Of a stretch of 64,000 nt of DNA, positions 1-7,574 are shown one piece after another. Position numbers and translations under genes: made by a program. Position 1 is the stretch's first letter, and each line of letters opens with the position of its first letter. Origin of the DNA: JACMLD01 sp044223995 (GTDB lineage: Bacteria; Bacteroidota; Bacteroidia; Chitinophagales; Chitinophagaceae); NCBI GenBank assembly GCA_044223995.1, contig JBGALE010000004.1, forward strand, positions 248,001-312,000, given 5' to 3'. The notes under the pieces are model-generated. The model was not told the DNA's origin. It searched no databases and was given only the letters and a program-made list of their open reading frames with translations.

Positions 1-319
1 TTCCGTCGAGAATATTGCGGATGGTGCCGTTGGGGCTCTTCCACATTTGTTTCAGGTTAAACTCTTTTACACGTGCTTCATCCGGTGTAATGGTGGCGCA
101 TTTGATACCGACGCCGTATTGTTTAATGGCATTGGCTGCGTCGATGGTCACCTGGTCGTCAGTTTTGTCCCGGTATTCCATGCCCAGGTCGTAATACTTA
201 ATGTCAATGTCGAGATAGGGTAGAATCAGTTTGTCCTTTATGAATTTCCAGATAATTCTTGTCATTTCATCGCCGTCCAGTTCTACGACCGGGTTGGCTA
301 CTTTAATCTTTTGTGCCAT
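1..319 (-). CDS. icd: NADP-dependent isocitrate dehydrogenase, N-terminal part (runs off window)
   Basis: Reading the minus strand from the ATG at 319-317 gives about 106 residues beginning MAQKIKVANPVVELDGDEMT, followed by RIIWKFIKDKL and a stretch ending KSPNGTIRNILDG at the window edge. This is the N-terminus of the eukaryotic-like (homodimeric) NADP isocitrate dehydrogenase, which oxidatively decarboxylates isocitrate to 2-oxoglutarate in the TCA cycle in the cytoplasm. The GDEMTR stretch and the SPNGTIRN substrate-binding segment are diagnostic. The rest of the gene lies beyond base 1. A Bacteroidota-type promoter (345-374) precedes the start by about 25 bases. Confidence 0.95.
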   Translation of the reverse strand, partial: MAQKIKVANPVVELDGDEMTRIIWKFIKDKLILPYLDIDIKYYDLGMEYRDKTDDQVTIDAANAIKQYGVGIKCATITPDEARVKEFNLKQMWKSPNGTIRNILDG

Positions 320-344
320 GAATTAAAATTTAATACTTGAGGCG

Positions 345-374
345 CAAACCTACATCATTTGAAGGATTTGGCAA
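345..374 (-). promoter_or_regulatory. Predicted Bacteroidota sigma-A promoter of icd
   Basis: On the minus strand a TAGGTTTG box (complement of 345-352) matches the TAnnTTTG -7 consensus, and a TTG (complement of 372-374) sits 19 bases further upstream as the -33 element. It is positioned about 25 bases before the icd start codon. Confidence 0.45.
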
Positions 375-453
375 GGGGAGAGGGGCAGGAGTCAGTACTT
401 ATTGGTGCATAGTCACAACGAACGAAGTGAGGTGTCTGAAAACGAGGAAGTAA

Positions 454-488
454 ATAATTAATAATTAATAATTAGTAATTAAGAATTA
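454..488. repeat. Heptamer tandem repeat (ATAATTA type)
   Basis: Three perfect ATAATTA units at 454-474 followed by GTAATTA and AGAATTA. The period is exactly 7 bp. Similar 7-bp-period tracts recur at 517-558, 40733-40780, 40804-40838 and 52931-52986. Confidence 0.8.
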
Positions 489-516
489 AAAATAAACAAT
501 AGTACAATCCAGGAAT

Positions 517-558
517 CAAATCCAAACCCCAAATCCCAAATACCAAATACCAAATCCC
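517..558. repeat. Heptamer tandem repeat (AAATACC type)
   Basis: Six consecutive 7-bp units of the form AAAYMCC: CAAATCC, AAACCCC, AAATCCC, AAATACC, AAATACC, AAATCCC. Unit sequence differs from the tract 30 bp upstream but the period is identical. Confidence 0.8.
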
Positions 559-729
559 GAATTGTATCTTATTCGAACCTGCTTCGTTCCCCGTTCGCCA
601 CTGCGAAATGCAATATTGACATGTCATTGAACAGTCTTCAAAAAGTGCAGGAATCATTTACGAACCAGTCTCGAACGAGTCCCGAACAAGGTCAGCCCAA
701 AACCAGGACAAACTAAAAAAAATAATTGA

Positions 730-794
730 TTGGTAATGAGTCCTTACCAAAAAAGCAGGTTTGTGTTTGATTTCATCAGCAGGATACAAACCTG
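730..794 (+). other. Two adjacent stem-loops upstream of the toxin-like gene
   Basis: First stem: TTGGTAA (730-736) pairs with TTACCAA (744-750) across a 7-base loop. Second stem: CAGGTTTGT (756-764) pairs with ACAAACCTG (786-794) across a 21-base loop. Both stems are perfect and only five bases apart. They lie about 275 bases before the next start codon, so they could be part of a long leader, a small RNA or protein-binding sites. No known RNA family was recognised. Confidence 0.35.
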
Positions 795-1069
795 AAATGT
801 TGTCATCGAAATATTTCTATTTATTACAGGAAGATGGTTGCAACATGGCCAGGCATTCGGAATGAATTGGGTAAGGCCTAAGCATACAGAGGGCATTCTT
901 GTCCTGGCTTTTTTCATTGCAGCAGGAACAAAATTCTAAAACTTTTTTGTAAAGAATATATCCCTTTTGCAAAGACAAATTCTATAGCAGAGACGAACTT
1001 TTTCTACGGTGTTTTTCATGATGTATTGATATTTTGGTTGATAATTTTTTATCACCAAACGCTACTCTT

Positions 1070-2968
1070 ATGAAACAGCAAGCAAAAACAATCTGCCTTT
1101 TTTTGATTGCGTTAAATGCTACCGGCATTATTTTTTACAATTGCAGTAAAATCAATGCTGACGGATCTCAGGCTTATCTCAATCAATCTCCTTCAGATGC
1201 TTTTCTACAGGTGCCCGCCCACTCAAATCCAATATTCAGCAGGATAGCTGCAGCCATCAGGGCGCAGAACAGTCAGCAACATTTTTTGAACAACATAGCC
1301 GTAAAAGAAGGTATTCCCCGCTGGGAAGGGTCTACCATACTGGCTAATGCTGCTGATGTACGGTCTGCGGCAGCAGGATCGGCTAATAGTTCATCTGGGG
1401 TTTCTGCAGATACGGTCGTGCTGGTGCCATTGGTAAAGGCCAATACAACTTATGTCAATTCCTTTTTAGCCTGTAAGGTAAATGACACCGTTACCATCCG
1501 TCTTTTCCGGGGAAGAGACTATGCAAAATTTGGGTTCGGCACATCCACCAATGGACTAACAGCCGAATCAATGGCCATGCAAATGATGGCTTTACAAAAA
1601 CAGTCGTTCGGGCACCGTATGTTTACCATTGGCGATAAAAGACTGTTTAACCGGTTGGCAAATGGCAAAGTTCCTAAGAGGACTTTTGTAAAAATTGGCA
1701 AAGAACCTGTTCAGTGTGCTGCACCAGCTAATACAAACAATGTATTATCGCTAACAGTACCCGTTACCACCACCACCTGCGAGGATATATGGGTCAGTAA
1801 CGATGACGGTGAAGTGGTAGGATGCCCTCCCGGCGACCCCAATTGTAATGGGGGGCATTATGAAACACAGTGCCAGTCTACCACCTACTGGATAGATATT
1901 ATTGATGATGCAGGTGGTGGCGGCGTACCATTAGACGACGGAAATAATAACAACAATAATAACAACCCCAATGGCAATGGCGGCAGCAACAATACCGGAA
2001 ATACCGGCAGTCCTGAATGCCCCGATGGCAACTGGTGGTGTGCATTGAGCGATTACCGCATACTAAATGGCATAGTGGTAACGGAAGAATTCTTTCCGGG
2101 TGTGGAACTGGGTTATCCCTGGCTTTGGTGGGAAAAACCAGTATTATCAGATGGAATTGCCAGTATCAACGATAATGGATCATTTTGGGATGATCTCAAT
2201 ACTCTTTCAACATCCACTCAGCGGTTTGGAACTGAACAACTACGAAATTTATGTAAAGCAAGAAAATGGGATGTAGGAGTCGATCAAATAACATTCAATA
2301 AAAAGGTTGGAAAGGCTTTTGAAGAAACCGCTTTGCAATACTTTGGATTAAAAGAAAACAGAGTCAATTTTAATGCTCCGGAACGGGCGCAACGAAATTA
2401 TCCTAATCTTCCTACTCAAGTAAGACCTGATGCCAAGGAAAGCTTTACATTAGTTTGGAATGAAGGGAATAATGGCGCTGCACATATTGAAAGGCTTGAA
2501 AATTTCTTTATGGCCGAAGTAAAAGCTTACTCTGGTACATTAGAATTATCCACTAACAAATATCAAATTTTAGGCGAACTGGAAGCAGTTAAGAAAGCAT
2601 GGGATAAAGTTATGAATGATCCTTATTTTATGGCAATTCAACCGCCTATCAATAGGATGACAAATGCTCCGGTGCTGGTTTTTATAACTACAGATGACAC
2701 AGAGATAGGTCAGTCAATAATTGATGAGGCAAAGGCTAAAGGAGTTAATATTTGGCAATCAAAAGCAAAGTGGGATCCGGTTCTCAATAAAATTTCATTT
2801 GAATCACCAAGATTTGTGTATAGCAAAGACCCGTCAAATCTAAAAGGTACTGGCGTACCTATAGGTGTATTAAATGCCCTATTTCAAATTATAAGCCAGG
2901 AGATACAAATGTATTTATTGGACCCTGTTACACCTAACTTTGATCTTGACCCTGAAAGTCTGGATTAA
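1070..2968 (+). CDS. Secreted lipoprotein with PD-(D/E)xK nuclease-like C-terminal tip; candidate polymorphic toxin
   Basis: 632 aa from the ATG at 1070; an upstream TTG at 1034 would put 12 residues before the signal peptide. Residues 1-25 form a lipoprotein-like signal with a Cys near residue 25 (IIFYNCSK). An N-terminal region follows, then a Cys-containing segment, an Asn/Gly-rich low-complexity linker (about 285-320), a Trp-rich segment (LGYPWLWWEKP) and a C-terminal domain from about 385. That domain shows a restriction-endonuclease-fold pattern: E418 in a helix, RPD with D454, E483-V-K485 and Q499 in the next helix. The layout (export signal, linker, nuclease-like tip, small gene right behind) is that of a polymorphic toxin. 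The tip is visibly richer in A/T than the N-terminal half. Nuclease activity is inferred from motif order only; a non-toxic surface lipoprotein remains possible. Confidence 0.6.
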   Translation: MKQQAKTICLFLIALNATGIIFYNCSKINADGSQAYLNQSPSDAFLQVPAHSNPIFSRIAAAIRAQNSQQHFLNNIAVKEGIPRWEGSTILANAADVRSAAAGSANSSSGVSADTVVLVPLVKANTTYVNSFLACKVNDTVTIRLFRGRDYAKFGFGTSTNGLTAESMAMQMMALQKQSFGHRMFTIGDKRLFNRLANGKVPKRTFVKIGKEPVQCAAPANTNNVLSLTVPVTTTTCEDIWVSNDDGEVVGCPPGDPNCNGGHYETQCQSTTYWIDIIDDAGGGGVPLDDGNNNNNNNNPNGNGGSNNTGNTGSPECPDGNWWCALSDYRILNGIVVTEEFFPGVELGYPWLWWEKPVLSDGIASINDNGSFWDDLNTLSTSTQRFGTEQLRNLCKARKWDVGVDQITFNKKVGKAFEETALQYFGLKENRVNFNAPERAQRNYPNLPTQVRPDAKESFTLVWNEGNNGAAHIERLENFFMAEVKAYSGTLELSTNKYQILGELEAVKKAWDKVMNDPYFMAIQPPINRMTNAPVLVFITTDDTEIGQSIIDEAKAKGVNIWQSKAKWDPVLNKISFESPRFVYSKDPSNLKGTGVPIGVLNALFQIISQEIQMYLLDPVTPNFDLDPESLD

Positions 2969-3007
2969 CTAAAAATAAAATCTACAACTCTTTACTAATT
3001 TCAAGTA

Positions 3008-3628
3008 ATGAAAGGGAAAATATCTAAAAGTCGTGTAAGTGATTTATTAAAACAAAATCCAACCAAAAGAGATGATTTAAAGTTGGGTAATGGTGATACT
3101 ACCACTTATTATCTTTTAGATAATGGAGTTATCTTACTCTGCTTTCAAGATGATGATTTCGGCATTGTATTTCCTTCAGAATCCGATCTTAGAACGTTTA
3201 GAAAACAAGTAGAATCTCAAAACTCCTCGCATATTTTAAAAGGAGTTTTTATTAGCGAGGAGTTTTTTTTTCAAAAGCTATGTCAGGTCGAAAACGAAAT
3301 TGGGAAAGCTCTTGGCATACATCCAATGGAGCTAAACTCAACATTTGAAAGCTTAAATCTGATCGACGCAAAACTGAAGGATATATCAATTGACAATTAT
3401 TTTAAAAAAGTCTATTCCAGCCTTATTTGTTATTTAGGCAAAGTCATTATACATGATAAAGGAGGTGAATGGAAATTACTTTGGAATGATGGCGTATTGG
3501 AACCATATGTAAAACTCTCCTCTACCAAATTGGTGAATGTTTTTATCGATTTGTTCGAGTTTGCAAACGAAGATTATGAGAATTTTTCTTCCTTCACGAT
3601 TTCTCAATTAAGGCTTGACCGTCTTTAA
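3008..3628 (+). CDS. Small cytosolic protein, candidate immunity protein for the preceding toxin-like gene
   Basis: 206 aa, starting 39 bases after the preceding stop. There is no signal peptide or membrane segment, and the composition is mixed alpha/beta and acidic (e.g. LCFQDDDFGIVFP near residues 45-57 and FEFANEDYENF near the C-terminus). I do not recognise the family. Its size, cytosolic nature, A/T-rich codon use matching the upstream C-terminal domain, and position directly behind a nuclease-like tip fit an immunity protein; this is inference from context. Oddity: codons around 3219-3271 contain a 12-bp inverted repeat followed by nine T residues (encoding Phe-Phe-Phe), which resembles an intrinsic terminator inside the gene. 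Confidence 0.55.
   Translation: MKGKISKSRVSDLLKQNPTKRDDLKLGNGDTTTYYLLDNGVILLCFQDDDFGIVFPSESDLRTFRKQVESQNSSHILKGVFISEEFFFQKLCQVENEIGKALGIHPMELNSTFESLNLIDAKLKDISIDNYFKKVYSSLICYLGKVIIHDKGGEWKLLWNDGVLEPYVKLSSTKLVNVFIDLFEFANEDYENFSSFTISQLRLDRL
3219..3271 (+). other. Terminator-like hairpin plus T9 tract inside a coding region
   Basis: AAAACTCCTCGC (3219-3230) is perfectly complementary to GCGAGGAGTTTT (3255-3266) across a 24-base loop. The run of nine T residues occupies 3263-3271. The structure is inside the reading frame 3008-3628, about one third of the way in. Confidence 0.55.
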
Positions 3629-3639
3629 TAATACTATTA

Positions 3640-4179
3640 ATGAAAAATACTTTATTTTTTTTATTACTTACCTATAGCATTCTCGGTTGCAGACCCACAA
3701 TGCAACATTCAACTGGAAAAATAAATTTGCCCGATCGTGGGTTGACTGAAATACCAGATAGTGTATTTGAAAAAAGGCAATTAAGTTATTTAAATTTGGG
3801 GACTTCTTGGCTAACACTTGCAAGGACTGATACACCTTTAGATTCCCTGACAGGCAATAGAATATCTAATATTCCAGAGCGAATTGGAAATTTGAAACAT
3901 CTCAAATATTTATCGCTTCAAAAGAACCAAATTACGGAGCTGCCTCAAAATATGTCAAGGCTCAAGGAACTTGAAGTACTGGATCTGAGTTTTAACAAGA
4001 ACCTGGATGTTAACCTGGCAATGCCTGTTGTTCTTGAATTACCAAAATTGAAAGAATTAAATCTGTATGGTGTTGTCGCTGCATCCAGGGATTCTAATAA
4101 AATACGGACCCTTTTTGAAGGAAGAAATATTAAATTATCTATCACGCAGAGTGATTTGTTCAGGAACTATGGTCGCTAA
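3640..4179 (+). CDS. Leucine-rich-repeat lipoprotein
   Basis: 179 aa. The N-terminus MKNTLFFLLLTYSILGC is a lipoprotein signal with the lipobox Cys at residue 17. Residues about 30-155 carry roughly four to five leucine-rich repeats of the LxxLxLxxNxI type (e.g. LKYLSLQKNQITELP and LEVLDLSFNKNLD). LRR lipoproteins usually mediate protein or surface binding; no catalytic motif is present. It follows the candidate immunity gene by 11 bases and is probably co-transcribed. Codon use is A/T-rich like its upstream neighbours. Its partner is unknown. Confidence 0.75.
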   Translation: MKNTLFFLLLTYSILGCRPTMQHSTGKINLPDRGLTEIPDSVFEKRQLSYLNLGTSWLTLARTDTPLDSLTGNRISNIPERIGNLKHLKYLSLQKNQITELPQNMSRLKELEVLDLSFNKNLDVNLAMPVVLELPKLKELNLYGVVAASRDSNKIRTLFEGRNIKLSITQSDLFRNYGR

Positions 4180-4195
4180 ATGAAGTTATTATGTT

Positions 4196-4243
4196 CTCGC
4201 AGGGCATCCCCTCACGGGGTCTTCCATAGGAGACACCGCGAAG
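4196..4243 (+). repeat. Short hairpin repeat, copy A
   Basis: Begins CTCGCAG, contains an internal CCCC-tca-CGGGG mini-hairpin and CTTCCATAGGAGACAC, and ends near CGCGAAG. Shares the core CTTCCATAGGAGA with copies B (4699-4730) and C (4913-4943). Lies in the gap between two lipoprotein genes. Confidence 0.5.
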
Positions 4244-4330
4244 ACAGAAATATAGGAAGACCTGCATAAAACAAAAGGAGCATAGGAACATCCAACGTCT
4301 AGTATTGAGCACTAATAAAAACGTATTAAA

Positions 4331-4684
4331 ATGCGGAATTTAATTATAGCAACTTGCTTCCTTCTAGCAGCTTGCGGTTTCAGATCCAAAACAAAAGTAT
4401 CGGTGGAGATGCGGTATAAAAATCATGCAGATAGCGTAATCGTTATGATTAGTAATTACAGGATGAAATTTGATTCGTTTGACTTTATTGCCCGAAAAGA
4501 AGTGGCAAAGGATTCTGTTTCGGTCAGTCATGATTTTGTGTATGACGTAAAAGTTTATTCCCACGATACCGTAATCGCAAAGGAGACTTTTTTTTCAAAT
4601 GACTTGGGATATACACCTAATCAAATCAACCTGATAATAACACCCCGGCTGGAAATTGTAGATTTCTTTTGTAAAAGCGACTAG
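4331..4684 (+). CDS. Small lipoprotein of unknown function
   Basis: 117 aa. MRNLIIATCFLLAACG is a clear lipoprotein signal with the lipobox Cys at residue 15. The mature part is predicted to be mostly beta-strand (alternating hydrophobic residues such as KVSVEMRYKN and VSHDFVYDVKVYSHD). No family recognised. Flanked on both sides by copies of the short hairpin repeat, and as A/T-rich as the preceding genes, so it may belong to the same accessory island. Confidence 0.65.
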   Translation: MRNLIIATCFLLAACGFRSKTKVSVEMRYKNHADSVIVMISNYRMKFDSFDFIARKEVAKDSVSVSHDFVYDVKVYSHDTVIAKETFFSNDLGYTPNQINLIITPRLEIVDFFCKSD

Positions 4685-4698
4685 TCAGGCGATTTACC

Positions 4699-4730
4699 CT
4701 CGCAGCGTTTTTCATAAGAGACACTGTGAG
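4699..4730 (+). repeat. Short hairpin repeat, copy B
   Basis: CTCGCAG (4699-4705) pairs with CTGTGAG (4724-4730, one G-U pair); the loop contains TTCATAAGAGACA. Located just after the stop of the small lipoprotein gene. The gap 4685-4996 contains copies B and C and a predicted -7 box but no convincing gene; a 74-codon frame at 4726-4950 crosses the repeats and is rejected. Confidence 0.5.
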
Positions 4731-4912
4731 AACAGAATGGTTTCTAAAGTTGATGTTTCCGATCTCTCATGTTCAAATCTGGTTACATTTTTTTTGCGCT
4801 TCCTGTCTTTCCGGGCGGGTAAAGCCCCGAATCTCCGCTGTTCTCTTGTTGTTAGTTAAGTTGAGAGCAGAAATGGCGTCCGGGCTATTATTTATGTCAT
4901 CACAGAGCATTC

Positions 4913-4943
4913 CTCGCAATATCTTCCACAGGAGAGCCTGCGA
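4913..4943 (+). repeat. Short hairpin repeat, copy C
   Basis: CTCGCA (4913-4918) pairs with TGCGA (4939-4943); the interior reads ATATCTTCCACAGGAGAGCC, matching the CTTCCATAGGAGA core of copy A with one change. Confidence 0.5.
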
Positions 4944-4971
4944 TAACTAAGTCGTTTATGCCCCATTGACC

Positions 4972-4979
4972 TAACTTTG
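4972..4979 (+). promoter_or_regulatory. Predicted -7 box of the DUF2059 gene
   Basis: TAACTTTG matches the Bacteroidota TAnnTTTG -7 consensus and lies 17 bases before the start codon at 4997. A convincing -33 box at the expected spacing is not visible. Confidence 0.3.
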
Positions 4980-4996
4980 CAGTCAATAGCGATTAT

Positions 4997-5491
4997 ATGA
5001 AACAATTACCCTTGCTTATACTGCTGCTGCCATTTGTCTGCTCAGCTCAATTTGATTCCACCCTGATCAAAAAAATAAAAGCGCTGGATACGGCCAATGT
5101 ATTGAGAAATGACACTGTCGCAGTTCCCGACGATTCCTATACCCGGAAAATACGCCAGTTGCTGAGCGAAAAAAACGGGCTCAGTATTGAAACCATATTG
5201 CGGATAAAGATCATGGAGGACCAGCAAAAAGATACCAGCCACTCCAGGGAGTTTTACAATAAACTAATGTCGGAGATCACCACCGGACTAACTGCAAAGT
5301 TGATCGACAATTGCCTGGTGAATATATACCGGCGAACTTTTACGGAAAGTGAAATAGATGACCTGGTGGCCTTTTATAAAACATCCGCAGGGAAAAAAAT
5401 GGATCGGGAATTTTTGGTGTTGCTGGTTGAGTCGGCAAAAGGAGCGGAACAACTTTTAAAAATAGCCGCTAAGAAAATAGAAAAGAAATAA
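4997..5491 (+). CDS. DUF2059-domain secreted protein
   Basis: 164 aa with an N-terminal signal peptide (MKQLPLLILLLPFVCSAQF, cleavage near residue 17). The C-terminal half, with the pattern YRRTFTESEIDDLVAFYKTS followed by AGKKMDRE, is typical of DUF2059 proteins: a helical region ending in a conserved F/Y-K-(S/T)-x-x-G-K segment. The function of the family is not established; the protein is probably periplasmic. It stands alone, followed by an imperfect terminator-like hairpin. Confidence 0.8.
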   Translation: MKQLPLLILLLPFVCSAQFDSTLIKKIKALDTANVLRNDTVAVPDDSYTRKIRQLLSEKNGLSIETILRIKIMEDQQKDTSHSREFYNKLMSEITTGLTAKLIDNCLVNIYRRTFTESEIDDLVAFYKTSAGKKMDREFLVLLVESAKGAEQLLKIAAKKIEKK

Positions 5492-5508
5492 ACAGGCTGA
5501 TGCCTGTT
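5491..5508 (+). terminator. Weak terminator-like hairpin
   Basis: AACAGGC (5491-5497) and GCCTGTT (5502-5508) form a perfect 7-bp stem with a 4-base loop overlapping the stop codon of the DUF2059 gene. There is no clear U-tract after it. Confidence 0.35.
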
Positions 5509-5698
5509 GCCCACACTTTCATTTCCCCCTGTAAATTTCGCACAGGCCTGCTTTTCCGGTTCTGTTCAGCAGCGTTTTTCTACCGGTCGGTATATTCCTT
5601 TAAATCAACTATTGCCATAGCACCATTCTTGCATATTTCACACCGGCCCGCAGGTGAATGATTTCCCTGCAAAATATTTTGGTCAAAAAAAATGCTGA

Positions 5699-6277
5699 AT
5701 GGCCATTAAACGAACTGTCATTATACTCATTGCTTATTGTTTTTTCCATACAGGGTTTGCCCAGGGAAAATATTTTACCCGTGTGGGTACGGTATCCTTC
5801 CAGGCAAGTACAGATATGGAAGAAGTAGAAGGCGTTAATAAAACAGCACTGGCCATTTTTGATTCTGCTACCGGTCAGTTGGAATTTGCCCTGCTGATAA
5901 AAGGCTTTGAATTTAAAAATGCACTGATGCAGGATCACTTCAATGAAAATTATATGGAAAGCAGTAAATACCCGAAAGCCTTGTTTAAAGGACAAATACT
6001 GCATATTGATAGTATACAATTTAAGAAAACAGGATTCTACCCGGTGACGGTTACTGGTACCTTGCAACTGCATGGTGTAACAAAAGATATTGAAATGCCC
6101 TGTATGTTCCGGGTATTAAACGATGAAACGCTTACTTCCGAACTGGAACTGTCCATAGAACTCAGGGACTATAAGATTTCTGTGCCCCGCATTGTAAAAG
6201 ACAAGATAGCACCCACCGTTAAAATACAGGTGTACTGCAGTTACGAAGTCCTGATTGTTCCGCCACCGACGCAGTGA
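5699..6277 (+). CDS. YceI-family lipid-binding-type periplasmic protein
   Basis: 192 aa with a signal peptide (about residues 1-21, ending HTGFAQG). The mature part follows the YceI lipocalin-like barrel pattern: VSFQASTDMEEVEGVN near the start, KGFEFKNALMQDHFNENYM, the SSKYPKALFKG segment, and VTVTGTLQLHGVTKDIEMP. Members bind isoprenoid or other amphiphilic lipids in the periplasm; the ligand here is unknown. The ATG used directly precedes the signal peptide. Monocistronic, as far as spacing shows. Confidence 0.85.
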   Translation: MAIKRTVIILIAYCFFHTGFAQGKYFTRVGTVSFQASTDMEEVEGVNKTALAIFDSATGQLEFALLIKGFEFKNALMQDHFNENYMESSKYPKALFKGQILHIDSIQFKKTGFYPVTVTGTLQLHGVTKDIEMPCMFRVLNDETLTSELELSIELRDYKISVPRIVKDKIAPTVKIQVYCSYEVLIVPPPTQ

Positions 6278-6438
6278 GGCGAACCTGGCTACATTGCACG
6301 CCTCGGCTTCAGCAAGTTCAATTGGCATATTGCAAATACAGATTTATATTTAACTATCGTAAAACAGGTGCCGGTAAAAAACCGGTGGCAAATTTTAATA
6401 AATTTGCGAAAGGGTTAACTGTATAAAACATCCATTAC

Positions 6439-7086
6439 ATGTTACGGGGTATCATTTTCATCTTACTGTTCTATTTGTTTTTGGGTTGTAAAACCACACC
6501 CTACTTCAGTACTTCCAATGATTTTTATAAGCAAAAGATTGACCTCTACATGGTGGACGGAAGTTCCAGATCCGGAAATGCATCGGTACTGTTTGAAGAA
6601 AGAGACCGTGCACGTGATTTTTTATATTTCCGGGAAAACAACAGCGATTCGGAAATGAAGGTCAATGTAAAAGACATAAAAGCGTATGTGTATAAAGGCG
6701 ATTACTATATTCCCAAGTACATTGATTTGTACGGGAATGGTGTGTACAACCTGTTGTTTGTAAAACGCCTCACGAGCGAGCAATCAAAAATTCAACTGTA
6801 TCACCTCAAACAGGTTTTTAAATCGAATGATACCGGTGAAGAACAAAATTTTTATTTTATTTCACTGCCCGCACATTCCCGTTATGAAGTGTGGAATATG
6901 AACAGCATCAACCTGGTGCCCAACTTTGATTCGAAAATGAGTGCGCTGGTATCGGATTGCCCGGCACTTGCTGCAAAAATTGCACAGAAACAAAAAGGAT
7001 ATTTCTATGCACAGATGAGTTTTTCCAGCCAGAACCGCGCTGATGTATTAAAACGAATCATAGACGAATACAATGATTGTAAATAG
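6439..7086 (+). CDS. Lipoprotein of unknown function
   Basis: 215 aa with lipoprotein signal MLRGIIFILLFYLFLGC (lipobox Cys at residue 17). The body is mixed, with VDGSSRSGNASVLFEERDRA early and VNVKDIKAYVYKGDYYIPKY in the middle, suggesting a beta-rich domain. No family recognised. A TAAATTTG box at 6399-6406 is a plausible -7 element. It is followed 48 bases later by a small membrane-protein gene on the same strand, possibly an operon. Confidence 0.7.
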   Translation: MLRGIIFILLFYLFLGCKTTPYFSTSNDFYKQKIDLYMVDGSSRSGNASVLFEERDRARDFLYFRENNSDSEMKVNVKDIKAYVYKGDYYIPKYIDLYGNGVYNLLFVKRLTSEQSKIQLYHLKQVFKSNDTGEEQNFYFISLPAHSRYEVWNMNSINLVPNFDSKMSALVSDCPALAAKIAQKQKGYFYAQMSFSSQNRADVLKRIIDEYNDCK

Positions 7087-7134
7087 GCATCTGTAAAGAG
7101 ATATACCTGCATTAACTGGGTCGGTTCAACTGCC

Positions 7135-7506
7135 ATGAAAAAGTTCATTAATATTTTATTGATCCTGGCATTTCAGTTTGGTTACCTCGAATGGGGCAAA
7201 GGGAGCAATATGTTTATTTTCCAGGCAGAGAAGGAGATATTTTCAAAGGCCGGGAACAATCCCGCAACACTTTTGCATCCATTCATATTGCTTCCCCTGG
7301 CAGGAATCGTTATTTTAATATATACCTTGTTTCAGCCTGCACCCAGGCGACTTATGAGTACGATTGGACTGGGTTGTTTAAGCCTGCTGATGTTGCTGCT
7401 GTTATTTATCGGGGTTATTAGTGTTAACGGTAAAATCCTTTTGTCCACGGTACCTTTTTTGGTGGTTGCATTTCTTTTCTTTCGTATTTTTTTTAAAAGA
7501 AAATAA
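7135..7506 (+). CDS. Small integral membrane protein
   Basis: 123 aa with about four hydrophobic segments: residues 4-18, 48-66, 73-95 and 100-118, ending in FFKRK. The N-terminal half carries a short hydrophilic stretch (EWGKGSNMFIFQAEKEIF). No family recognised with confidence. The last basic residues suggest a cytosolic C-terminus. It lies in the same orientation as the lipoprotein at 6439 and converges with the hydrolase gene downstream. Confidence 0.65.
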   Translation: MKKFINILLILAFQFGYLEWGKGSNMFIFQAEKEIFSKAGNNPATLLHPFILLPLAGIVILIYTLFQPAPRRLMSTIGLGCLSLLMLLLLFIGVISVNGKILLSTVPFLVVAFLFFRIFFKRK

Positions 7507-7574
7507 GATCATGCAAAGCATGAACCTGTCTGCGCACGTTCAGTAGTAATTTTTTCAACCTATCCATTTTCTGT

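Larger units (their letters stand above)
320..1069. other. 750-bp intergenic region with repeats and stem-loops
   Basis: No convincing gene. Contains the icd promoter, two heptamer tandem-repeat tracts (454-488 and 517-558), and two adjacent inverted repeats at 730-750 and 756-794. The only open frame, about 61 codons on the minus strand at 472-657, runs through the repeats and has no family resemblance, so it is not called. Confidence 0.6.

Noticed and set aside
454..558. Possible CRISPR array because of short tandem repeats
   Set aside because: Repeats are contiguous 7-bp units with no spacers, and no cas genes are present anywhere in the window.
472..657. 61-codon open frame on the minus strand
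   Set aside because: Runs through the heptamer repeat tracts and has low-complexity residues only.
4726..4950. 74-codon open frame on the plus strand
   Set aside because: Crosses two hairpin-repeat copies, no family-like pattern, no promoter or start context.
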